The notes below the pieces were generated by a model that saw only the letters and a program-made list of their open reading frames with translations, was not told the DNA's origin and did not search any database. From NCBI RefSeq assembly GCF_001426525.1, contig NZ_LMEW01000002.1:1-64000 (forward strand): DNA of 64,000 nt, written 5' to 3'. How positions within the stretch are numbered: the stretch's first letter is position 1; every line of letters starts with the position of its first letter. The stretch is from Massilia sp. Root133. GTDB lineage: Bacteria; Pseudomonadota; Gammaproteobacteria; Burkholderiales; Burkholderiaceae_D. This document shows positions 26,019 through 33,649 of the stretch, piece after piece. A program made the position numbers and the translations under genes.

Positions 26019-26102
26019 ACCGTCGTCCTCGCGAAAGCGGGGACCCATACTGAGCTGACCAGGGATGCTCAACATGGGTTCCCGCCTGCGCGGGAACGAC
26101 GT
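26019..26102. repeat. Dispersed palindrome pair, second copy
   Basis: Begins one base after the ATPase stop with CCGTCGTCCTCGCG, then GCGGGGACCCAT, and ends with GGGTTCCCGCCTGCGCGGGA just before the converging TSUP gene. Order and sequence match the pair at 17653-17780, with a shorter centre. Both pairs sit in the gap between two convergent genes. Confidence 0.75.
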
Positions 26103-26104
26103 GG

Positions 26105-26842
26105 CTAGAGGTTACGCAATACTAAACTGACCCCACCGGTGATCAGCACGACCCACACCGCCTGCTTGATCCGCTCCGCCGGCAGCCACTGGTGCAACCG
26201 GTTGCCGACATACAGCCCGCCGAGCGCGAACGGCAGCAGCACGATGGCCAGCAGCGGCAGCGCCGGCTGGTTGTACAGGCCCGCGCCTGTAAACAGCACG
26301 AGGCGCGAGATGGCGCTGAAGAACAGCACGCCGCTGAGGGTGGCGCGCAAGGCCAGCTTGTCGTCCAGGCGGCTCGTGAGGAAGATCGTGTAGAACGGTC
26401 CGCCGGTGCCGAACAGCGCCGTGAAGATGCCGCCCACGACGCCGAACGGCACTGCCCACGCGGGCGCAAACGGCGGCAGCTTGCGGCGCGCGAACAGGCT
26501 CCAGGCCGAATAGCCCAGGATGAACAGGCCGAGCACGACCAGCAAGGTGCGCTCGGGCGCGCGCACGAGCGCGAGCACGCCGACGGCCATCCCGACCGCC
26601 ATGAACGGGATGAGGCGCAGCGCTTCGCGCTTGTCGATGTGGCGGCGGTTCTTCACGCCCAGCAGCACGTTCGAGACAAAGTCGAAGATGAGCATCAGCG
26701 GCACCGCCATGCGCAGCGGCATGAACAGCACGAGCAGCGGCATCGCCGTCACGGACGAGCCGAACCCGGTCAGCCCCAGCACCGTGTAACCGAACACGAT
26801 GATGAGCGCCAGCTGGGCGAGCGTGAGCAGATCGAACGTCAT
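26105..26842 (-). CDS. TSUP (TauE/SafE) family membrane permease
   Basis: A 245-residue membrane protein with about eight hydrophobic segments and the family N-terminal signature VLGLTGFGSSVTAMPLLVLF, repeated in weaker form in the second half (FGVVGGIFTALFGTGGPFY). TSUP proteins export or import sulfite, sulfoacetate and related anions across the inner membrane. It is transcribed alone, diverging from pyrC. The substrate cannot be assigned. Confidence 0.85.
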   Translation of the reverse strand: MTFDLLTLAQLALIIVFGYTVLGLTGFGSSVTAMPLLVLFMPLRMAVPLMLIFDFVSNVLLGVKNRRHIDKREALRLIPFMAVGMAVGVLALVRAPERTLLVVLGLFILGYSAWSLFARRKLPPFAPAWAVPFGVVGGIFTALFGTGGPFYTIFLTSRLDDKLALRATLSGVLFFSAISRLVLFTGAGLYNQPALPLLAIVLLPFALGGLYVGNRLHQWLPAERIKQAVWVVLITGGVSLVLRNL

Positions 26843-26966
26843 GCCGCGATTTTAGCCCTAACGGGTGATTTCGTTCTGTATTGCAATGTATCGTGCGTAG
26901 CAAACAACGCGTGCCGGCAACTTGACCTCCTAGTAAAATGTCGGGGTTCGCAATCCGAGAGCCGCC

Positions 26967-28016
26967 ATGTCCATCATCGAATCCCCCGACACCCTCACCA
27001 TCACCCGCCCCGACGACTGGCACCTGCACCTGCGCGACGGCGCGGCCATGGCCAGCGTGCTGCCGCACAGCGCGCGCCAGTTCGCCCGCGCCATCGTCAT
27101 GCCGAACCTGAAGCCGCCCGTCACGACGGCCGCGCTGGCCGCCGAATACCGTGCGCGCATCCTGGCCGCGCTGCCGCAAGGCATGTCGTTCGAGCCGCTG
27201 ATGACGTTGTATCTCACTGATAACACCGAACCGGACGAGATCCGCCGCGCGCGCGACACCGGCTTCATCCACGGCGTGAAGCTGTACCCGGCCGGCGCCA
27301 CGACGAATTCCGCCGCCGGCGTGACCGACCTGCGCAAGTGCTATAAAACACTGGAAGTGATGCAGGAACTGGACATGCCGCTGCTGACGCACGGCGAAGT
27401 CACGGACCAGCACATCGACCTGTTCGACCGCGAAGCCGTGTTCATCGAGCGCGTGATGCGCCCGCTGCGCAAGGATTTCCCGGAACTGCCGATCGTGTTC
27501 GAGCACATCACGACGAAGGACGCGGCCGAGTACGTGGCCGAGGCCGAAGGCCCGATCGCCGCGACGATCACCGCGCACCACCTGCTGTACAACCGCAACG
27601 AGATCTTCAAGGGCGGCATCCGCCCGCATTATTACTGCCTGCCCGTGCTGAAGCGCGAAGAACACCGCCTGGCGCTGATGACGGCTGCGACGAGCGGCGA
27701 CGAGCGCTTCTTCCTCGGCACCGACTCCGCGCCGCACGCCATCCACACGAAGGAGGCCAGCTGCGGCTGCGCCGGCTGCTACACCGCGTTGCACGCGATG
27801 GAACTGTACGCCACCGCCTTCGAACAGGCCGGCGCGCTGGATAAACTGGAAGCGTTCGCGAGCCTGAACGGCCCGGCCTTCTACGGCCTGCCGGTGAACG
27901 AGGGCACGATCACCCTGAAGCGCGAGGCGTGGAGCCTGCCGGCGACGGTGCCGATGGGCGAGCAGGAACTCGTCCCGCTGAACGCGGGCGAACAGATCGG
28001 CTGGAAGATGCTGTAA
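26967..28016 (+). CDS. pyrC: Dihydroorotase, type II
   Basis: A 349-residue zinc enzyme closing carbamoyl-aspartate to dihydroorotate in pyrimidine synthesis. Metal ligands and substrate residues are visible: [10 protein letters not shown] near residue 17, the carboxylated-lysine region [13 protein letters not shown] near 100, [16 protein letters not shown], and [15 protein letters not shown] near 250. Length and motifs match the E. coli type II enzyme. Four bases separate it from the next gene, so it likely leads a small operon with the DUF3025 and oxidoreductase genes. Confidence 0.97.
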   Translation: MSIIESPDTLTITRPDDWHLHLRDGAAMASVLPHSARQFARAIVMPNLKPPVTTAALAAEYRARILAALPQGMSFEPLMTLYLTDNTEPDEIRRARDTGFIHGVKLYPAGATTNSAAGVTDLRKCYKTLEVMQELDMPLLTHGEVTDQHIDLFDREAVFIERVMRPLRKDFPELPIVFEHITTKDAAEYVAEAEGPIAATITAHHLLYNRNEIFKGGIRPHYYCLPVLKREEHRLALMTAATSGDERFFLGTDSAPHAIHTKEASCGCAGCYTALHAMELYATAFEQAGALDKLEAFASLNGPAFYGLPVNEGTITLKREAWSLPATVPMGEQELVPLNAGEQIGWKML

Positions 28017-28020
28017 CGGG

Positions 28021-28825
28021 ATGTTCCCCGAGATCGACTGGACGCGGCCGTGGTACGACACGGTCCGTCCCGCTTTCGACAGTCTGCCCGCCGGGCCGTT
28101 CATCGATGGGTTCAACGCGAACGCGGCGCGGCTCGGCCTCGTCAACGTGGACGGCGAGCCGATCCGCTTCGTGCCCCAGGCCGACCTGCCGGAGGGCGTG
28201 GCGTACGAAGCCTACATCGGCGCCACGGGATGCGTGCCCACGCGCGCGAACCTGCACGATTTTTTCAACGGCCTCGTGTGGCAGACCTTCCCGCGCATCA
28301 AGCGGGAACTGAACGCGCTGCAGGCCGCGCAGATCGCGCAGGCGGGCGTCGGCAAGTCGCGCGGACCGGCGCGCGACGCCGCCACCATTTTTGACGAGAA
28401 CGCGGCGCTGCTCGTCGTGCGCACTGACGCCGCCGGCCACGCGCTCGTCGACGACTTGCGCGCACACCAGTGGCGCTCGGCCCTGTTCGACAAGCGGACC
28501 ATGTTCGGACGCGATGCCGAACTGTGGCTGTTCGGGCACGCGCTAATGGAAAAGCTCGTCGCGCCGCGCAAGGCGATCACGGCCCATGTGCGCGTCGTGT
28601 TCGCCTGCGACGATTTTTTTGCGCTCGACCGCGAGGGACGCCGCGACTGGATCGATGGCGCGGTGTCCAAGACGATAGCGGCCGAGGGCCTGTCCACGGC
28701 CGGCTTCACCCCGCTGCCCGTGCTGGGCGTGCCGGGCTGGTGGCCGGACCAGGACGAAGCCTTTTATCTCGACCACACCGTGTTCCGGCCCAAAAGGCCG
28801 GCCAGCACCAACGAAGGAGGACACC

Positions 28826-28836
<11 letters not shown>
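28021..28836 (+). CDS. DUF3025 domain-containing protein
   Basis: A 271-residue soluble protein of a family with no known activity. It matches DUF3025 members in its start (MFPEIDWTRPWYDTVRPAF), the central YEAYIGATGCVPTRANLHDF and FNGLVWQTFPRIK segment (residues about 60-100), and the C-terminal LPVLGVPGWWPDQDEAFY with a final short VFRPK. There is no signal or membrane segment. It begins four bases after pyrC and overlaps the next gene by 11 bases, so it is probably co-translated with both. Confidence 0.82.
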
Positions 28837-29824
<988 letters not shown>

Positions 29825-29840
29825 CTACCAAGGAGAAAGA

Positions 29841-30215
29841 ATGAAACGCGATCCCCGTTCGACCAGCCGCATGCGGCGCCTGAAGCCGCGCCAGCGCAAG
29901 AAGCTGCGCGTCGGCGAATTCCAGGAACACTGCTTCGACGTCGAACTCGTCTTCCACAACCCGATGCGCGGCGAGCCGTATCACGACTTCATCAACGACT
30001 TCTTCGGCGCGCTGGAAGAACGCGGCCTGCTGGGCGGCGGCTTCGGCGGCCGCGAGCCGTTCAGCGAGACGGAAGGCGTCATTGCCCGCATCGAGCGCGG
30101 CTCGCCGTCGGAAGAAGACCGCGAAGCCGTGATCGCGTGGCTGCGTGCGCGGCCGGAAGTCGTCGACGCGCGCGCCAAGGACTTCAAGGATGCGTGGCAC
30201 GGCTACGGGTTCTGA
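29841..30215 (+). CDS. yggL: YggL family 50S ribosome-binding protein
   Basis: A small basic-to-acidic protein of 124 residues. It matches the YggL/DUF469 family: RRLKPRQRKKLRVGEFQE at the start, then HDFINDFFGALEERGLLGGG in the middle. E. coli YggL associates with the large ribosomal subunit. The ATG has AAGGAGAAAG directly upstream; an in-frame GTG at 29817 overlaps the preceding gene and is unlikely. A transcription-factor-like site for the next gene begins 13 bases after the stop. Confidence 0.88.
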   Translation: MKRDPRSTSRMRRLKPRQRKKLRVGEFQEHCFDVELVFHNPMRGEPYHDFINDFFGALEERGLLGGGFGGREPFSETEGVIARIERGSPSEEDREAVIAWLRARPEVVDARAKDFKDAWHGYGF

Positions 30216-30227
30216 TACGGTCGAGTT

Positions 30228-30261
30228 GTAAGGATCTGTCAGCGCGGTAACGGATTGTAAA
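30228..30261 (+). promoter_or_regulatory. Four-half-site operator (CpxR/RstA-like) upstream of Lys/Ala-rich gene 1
   Basis: The order is GTAAG, 5 bases, GTCAG, 4 bases, GTAAC, 5 bases, GTAAA. The last two half-sites fit the GTAAA-N5-GTAAA layout of CpxR and partly the RstA box. The array ends 95 bp before the ATG. The same array with the same spacing precedes two paralogues, at 30839 and 33190. This indicates shared control by an OmpR-family response regulator; which one is inference. Confidence 0.7.
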
Positions 30262-30355
30262 GCCCGTCAACAGGCGGGCCGGCCGCGCCGTTTTAGGGAC
30301 AAGTGCAGCGCAAAACGACCTGCACCGACCCCAAAAACTCTGAGGACCCTTCATC

Positions 30356-30748
30356 ATGAAAAAGACCATTGCTACCCTGATCGCCGGCCTGTTCGCAACC
30401 GCTGCCTTCGCCCAGGCGCCCGCGCCTGCCGCCACCACGCCGGCCGCGGCCAAGGTCGAAGCCAAGCAGGAGAAGCAGGATGCCAAGGCTGAAGTGAAGG
30501 AAACCAAGGCCGCCGCGAAAGCCGACGTCAAGGAAGCGAAGAAAGAAGCCAAGGCCGACGTGAAGGAAGCCAAGGCCGATGCCAAGGCCAACGTGAAGGA
30601 AGCCAAGGCGGACGCCAAGGAAGTCAAGAAAGAAGCCAAGGCCGACGTGAAGGAAGCGAAGGCGGAAGCCAAGCATGCGAAGGCCGAGCACAAGGCTGAA
30701 GTGAAAGCCGAGCACAAAGCGACGACCGTCGCCGCCGTAACCAAGTAG
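30356..30748 (+). CDS. Secreted Lys/Ala/Glu-rich repeat protein 1
   Basis: A 130-residue protein with Sec signal MKKTIATLIAGLFATAAFAQ (cut probably after AFA). The mature part is built from imperfect 11-residue units such as DVKEAKADAKA, about five in a row with one shortened, then a Lys/His-rich tail. It has no cysteine, almost no aromatic residues and high helical potential, so it is probably a charged helix or disordered in the periplasm. The units recall group 3 LEA repeats and the composition recalls the acid-shock protein Asr; neither homology is proven. GAGGA precedes the ATG. First of three paralogues with nearly identical signal peptides and operators. Confidence 0.85.
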   Translation: MKKTIATLIAGLFATAAFAQAPAPAATTPAAAKVEAKQEKQDAKAEVKETKAAAKADVKEAKKEAKADVKEAKADAKANVKEAKADAKEVKKEAKADVKEAKAEAKHAKAEHKAEVKAEHKATTVAAVTK

Positions 30749-30770
30749 CCGGTTCGTTACGCCGTCAAGA

Positions 30771-30793
30771 AGCCCGCGCGATGCGGGCTTTTT
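30771..30793 (+). terminator. Terminator of Lys/Ala-rich gene 1
   Basis: AGCCCGC and GCGGGCT pair around GCGAT, followed by TTTT. The same stem sequence ends the second paralogue at 31438, suggesting the duplicated unit runs from operator to terminator. Confidence 0.9.
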
Positions 30794-30838
30794 CGTTATT
30801 GCAGGCTGCGCCAAAAAGCAATAATCCTTGCACGTCCT

Positions 30839-30872
30839 GTAAGCATCTGTCAGGCACGTAACCGATTGTAAA
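30839..30872 (+). promoter_or_regulatory. Four-half-site operator upstream of Lys/Ala-rich gene 2
   Basis: GTAAG-N5-GTCAG-N4-GTAAC-N5-GTAAA, the same array as at 30228, ending 93 bp before the start of the second gene. The surrounding bases (TTCGTCAACAGACGG) are also close to copy 1. Confidence 0.7.
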
Positions 30873-30964
30873 GTTCGTCAACAGACGGACAGGCGGGCTC
30901 GTTGATGGGAGAAGTCACACACAACGATGTGCACATTGACCGACAACCGAGAGGACCCTTCATC

Positions 30965-31417
30965 ATGAAAAAAACCATCGCTACCCTGATCGCCGGCCTG
31001 TTCGCCACCGCAGCTTTCGCCCAGGCACCTGCTCCCAAGCAAGCAGTGCTGGTCAACAACGCCGATGTGAAGGCAACGAAGACGGAGACGAAGGCAGCGC
31101 AAGCCGACGTGAAGGAAGCGCACGCCGATGCGAAGACGGCGAAGACCCATGCCAAAGAAGCAAAGGCCAGCGCCAAGCATGCGAAAGCCAAGACGAAGCA
31201 TGCCGTGAAAGAAGACACGGCCGCCACGACGGCACCGGCTGAAGCGGCAACTCCAGCCACCCCGGCCGCTCCGGCAATGGGCAGCTCGGGTACCGCGGGC
31301 ACGTCGGATTCCTCGGCGACCCCGGCCACTCCGGCCACGCCGGCCACCCCGGCTGATCCTGCCACGCCGGCGACCCCCGCACCGGAAGCCGCACCTGCTG
31401 CACCGGTCACCCAGTAA
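30965..31417 (+). CDS. Secreted Lys/Ala-rich protein 2 with Pro/Ala/Thr tail
   Basis: A 150-residue paralogue of the protein at 30356. The signal peptide MKKTIATLIAGLFATAAFAQ is identical. The mature part begins with Lys/Ala/Thr-rich sequence containing ADVKEAHADAKTAKTHAKEA, then from about residue 85 changes to a Pro/Ala/Thr-rich tail with ATPATPATP repeats. The tail could be an extended linker in the cell envelope. GAGGACCCTTCATC before the ATG is identical to copy 1. An in-frame ATG at 30902 lies upstream of this site and is rejected. Confidence 0.82.
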   Translation: MKKTIATLIAGLFATAAFAQAPAPKQAVLVNNADVKATKTETKAAQADVKEAHADAKTAKTHAKEAKASAKHAKAKTKHAVKEDTAATTAPAEAATPATPAAPAMGSSGTAGTSDSSATPATPATPATPADPATPATPAPEAAPAAPVTQ

Positions 31418-31437
31418 CTCTGCAGCTCTCCTCACGA

Positions 31438-31461
31438 AGCCCGCGCGATGCGGGCTTTTTT
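31438..31461 (+). terminator. Terminator of Lys/Ala-rich gene 2
   Basis: AGCCCGC/GCGGGCT stem around GCGAT followed by six T. The T run overlaps the stop codon of the convergent GlxA-type gene. Confidence 0.9.
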
Positions 31462-32437
31462 ATTCCGCGTGTTCTGCGTGCATCGCACGGAACAGCCCCG
31501 GACTGACGCCGAACCGGCGCGCGAATGCTTTCGACAACTGGCCCGCCGTCGCATACCCGGTTTGCGTGGCTACCGTCTTCAGCGCCATCGACGTCTGCAG
31601 CAGCGTGCGCGCATGGTCGAGGCGCAGCGTCTCGACGAAGCGTGCCGGCGTCTCGCCCAGCGCGTCCGTGAAGCGGCGGTGGAAGGTGCGCGGCGACATG
31701 CCCGCGCGCTCCGCCAGGCTGGCCACGTCGAGTTCTCCGTCCAGGTGCGTGCGGATCCAGTCGACGAGACGCGCGAACGGGCTGTCCGCCTTTTCCTGCG
31801 CCGCCAGCACGGTGCTGAACTGCGACTGGTAGCCGGGCCGGCGCGCATACAGCACGAGCCGGCGCGCGATCGCGTTGGCGACGGCGTCGCCCAGGTCGCG
31901 CGCGACGAGCGCCAGGCACATGTCGATGCCGGTGGTGACGCCGGCCGACGTCCACACGCGGCCGTCCTCCACGTACAGCGCATTCGCATCGACGTCGACG
32001 CCGGGATGCCTGCGCCCGAGGATGTCCGTCGCTTCCCAATGCGTGGCGACGCGCTTGCCGTCCAGCAGGCCGCACGCGGCCAGCGCGAACGCGCCCGTGC
32101 ACACGGACCCGTAGCGGCGCGCGCGGGCGCAGGCGCGCTGCAGCCACGCTTGCGCGTCCCGGTCCTGCGTGAGCGCCTGCAGGCTGCGGCGGCTGGAGCC
32201 GGCGACCAGCACCGTGTCCATCGCGCCCGGCTTCACGCTGGCCAGCGGCTTGGTGACGACGGCGAGGCCGCAGTTGCTCGTCACGGGGCCGCCTTGCGGT
32301 GACAGGATGTGCACGCGATAAAAGGTGTAGCCGGCGGCGTCGTTGGCGGCGCCGAACACGGCGGCGGGGCCGGTAACGTCGAGCACCTGGACGTCGTCGA
32401 ACGTGATCAGCGCCACCTGGCGTGATGATGAGGGCAT
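31460..32437 (-). CDS. GlxA-family transcriptional regulator (DJ-1/PfpI domain plus AraC HTH)
   Basis: A 325-residue regulator. Residues about 5-190 form a DJ-1/PfpI-like domain with the elbow YGSVCTGAFALAACGLLDG, retaining a Cys but without proof of catalysis. The C-terminal 100 residues are an AraC double helix-turn-helix (LASLAERAGMSPRTFHRRF-like first helix pair, then TVATQTGYATAGQLSKAF). It diverges from the isonitrile-hydratase-like gene 87 bp away and is the likely regulator of that gene. The ATG at 32437 is preferred over an upstream GTG at 32452; neither has a strong ribosome-binding site. Confidence 0.88.
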   Translation of the reverse strand: MPSSSRQVALITFDDVQVLDVTGPAAVFGAANDAAGYTFYRVHILSPQGGPVTSNCGLAVVTKPLASVKPGAMDTVLVAGSSRRSLQALTQDRDAQAWLQRACARARRYGSVCTGAFALAACGLLDGKRVATHWEATDILGRRHPGVDVDANALYVEDGRVWTSAGVTTGIDMCLALVARDLGDAVANAIARRLVLYARRPGYQSQFSTVLAAQEKADSPFARLVDWIRTHLDGELDVASLAERAGMSPRTFHRRFTDALGETPARFVETLRLDHARTLLQTSMALKTVATQTGYATAGQLSKAFARRFGVSPGLFRAMHAEHAE

Positions 32438-32524
32438 GGCAGGAATCGACACAAGTTTGACATTGCTGCCAATGCTAGCCGCTTTCTAGAATGGGGTCAT
32501 CCTTCATCCACAACGGAGCCCGAC

Positions 32525-33193
32525 ATGAACATCGGATTTTTGCTGTTCCCCCGCGTGACCCAGCTCGACCTGACCGGTCCCGCCCAGATCCTGAGCCGCG
32601 TCCCCGGCGCCCAGGTACACCTCGTGTGGAAGACGCGCGATCCGGTGCCGACCGACGTCGGCTTCACCATCAACCCCACGACTACCTTCGCCGACTGCCC
32701 GCAGCTGGATGTGCTGTGCGTACCGGGCGGCTTCGGCATCGAAGACCTGTTCGGCGATGCCCACACGCTGGCCTTCCTGCGCCGCCAGGGAGAGCGCGCG
32801 CGCTATGTCACGTCCGTGTGCAACGGCTCGCTCGTGCTGGGCGCGGCCGGGCTGCTCGACGGCTACCGCTCCGCATGCCACTGGATCTGGTTGCCGTTCC
32901 TGACGCGCTTCGGCGCCGTACCCGTCGCGGAGCGGATCGTGCGCGACCGTAACCGGATCTCGGGCGGCGGCGTGACCGCGGGGATCGACTTCGGCCTCGC
33001 GCTGGCGGCCGAACTGGCCGGCGACGACGTCGCGCGCATGATCCAGTTGGCGCTCGAATACGATCCGCAGCCGCCGTTAGATGCCGGCTCGCCGCAGGGC
33101 GCCGGCGCCGAGCTCGTGGCGCGCTACCGCGAGATGGTGGCGCCGCGGCTGGCGCGGGTCGAGGCGGCGCTGGCGCAAACGGCCGGGCTGTAA
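32525..33193 (+). CDS. DJ-1/PfpI family protein, isonitrile hydratase-like
   Basis: A 222-residue cytoplasmic protein. The fold signature is LDVLCVPGGFGIEDLF, and the nucleophile elbow is SVCNGSLVLGAAGLLDG with Cys near 98. ACHWIWLPFLTRFGA and ISGGGVTAGIDFGLALA match isonitrile hydratase (InhA of Pseudomonas), which hydrates isonitriles to N-formamides. It diverges from its GlxA-type regulator. Its stop codon overlaps the first half-site of the third shared operator, so that operator lies inside the end of this gene. Confidence 0.83.
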   Translation: MNIGFLLFPRVTQLDLTGPAQILSRVPGAQVHLVWKTRDPVPTDVGFTINPTTTFADCPQLDVLCVPGGFGIEDLFGDAHTLAFLRRQGERARYVTSVCNGSLVLGAAGLLDGYRSACHWIWLPFLTRFGAVPVAERIVRDRNRISGGGVTAGIDFGLALAAELAGDDVARMIQLALEYDPQPPLDAGSPQGAGAELVARYREMVAPRLARVEAALAQTAGL

Positions 33194-33223
33194 GAGATTG
33201 TCAGGCGCGTAAGCATTTGTAAA
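33190..33223 (+). promoter_or_regulatory. Four-half-site operator upstream of Lys/Ala-rich gene 3
   Basis: GTAAG-N5-GTCAG-N4-GTAAG-N5-GTAAA, ending 95 bp before the start of the third paralogue. The one difference from copies 1 and 2 is GTAAG for GTAAC in the third half-site. The first half-site overlaps the stop codon of the preceding gene. Confidence 0.7.
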
Positions 33224-33317
33224 TCGCGTCAACAGGGGAGCGTCCCCGGCCGTTTTCAGACACAAGCGACGCGCAAACGTGGTCGCAGAAACCCAAAACT
33301 ACCGAGGACTCTTCATC

Positions 33318-33578
33318 ATGAAAAAAATCGTCGCCACCCTGATCGCCGGCCTGTTCGCCACCGCTGCTTTCGCCCAGACCCCGGCTCCGGCCCAGACGAC
33401 CACGCCGGATTCGGCCACGCCGCCGGCCGTCGCCAAGGCCGAAGCGACGCACGAGAAGCAGGAAGCGAAAAAGACCACGAAGCACGTGAAGAAGGCCAAG
33501 CACGCGAAGAAAGCGGCGACCAAGGAAACCGCGAAGGATGCGGCGGCCGATACCACGGCGCCGGCTGCGACGAAGTGA
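33318..33578 (+). CDS. Secreted Lys/Ala-rich protein 3
   Basis: An 86-residue paralogue of the proteins at 30356 and 30965. The signal is MKKIVATLIAGLFATAAFAQ. The mature part starts with a Pro/Thr/Ala segment, then a strongly basic stretch (KKTTKHVKKAKHAKKAATKE), and ends DTTAPAATK. It lacks the regular 11-residue units of copy 1. GAGGACTCTTCATC before the ATG matches the other two. It is separated from them by the GlxA-type/isonitrile-hydratase pair, so the family was split by, or moved around, that pair. Confidence 0.82.
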   Translation: MKKIVATLIAGLFATAAFAQTPAPAQTTTPDSATPPAVAKAEATHEKQEAKKTTKHVKKAKHAKKAATKETAKDAAADTTAPAATK

Positions 33579-33583
33579 TGCAT

Positions 33584-33649
33584 GGTGGGCACGGGGTGCC
33601 CACCCTACGTATCAACGGCTGTAGGGCGGGCTCCTCGAGCCCGCCTTTA
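33584..33649. terminator. Two hairpins between Lys/Ala-rich gene 3 and recG
   Basis: The first is GGTGGGCAC/GTGCCCACC around GGG (33584-33604); the second is GGCGGGCTC/GAGCCCGCC around CTC (33625-33645), followed by TTTAT, which overlaps the recG stop codon. The second probably ends the + strand gene. The first resembles short GTGGGCAC palindromes often scattered in such genomes, but no second copy lies in this window. Confidence 0.65.

Noticed and set aside
31460..33193. GlxA-type regulator and isonitrile-hydratase-like gene as part of the Lys/Ala-rich protein system
   Set aside because: They lie between the paralogues but lack the shared operator pattern for themselves and form a normal divergent pair; position alone is not enough.
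33584..33604. GGTGGGCAC/GTGCCCACC palindrome as a third dispersed repeat family
   Set aside because: Only one copy is in the window, so it is reported as a hairpin and not as a repeat.
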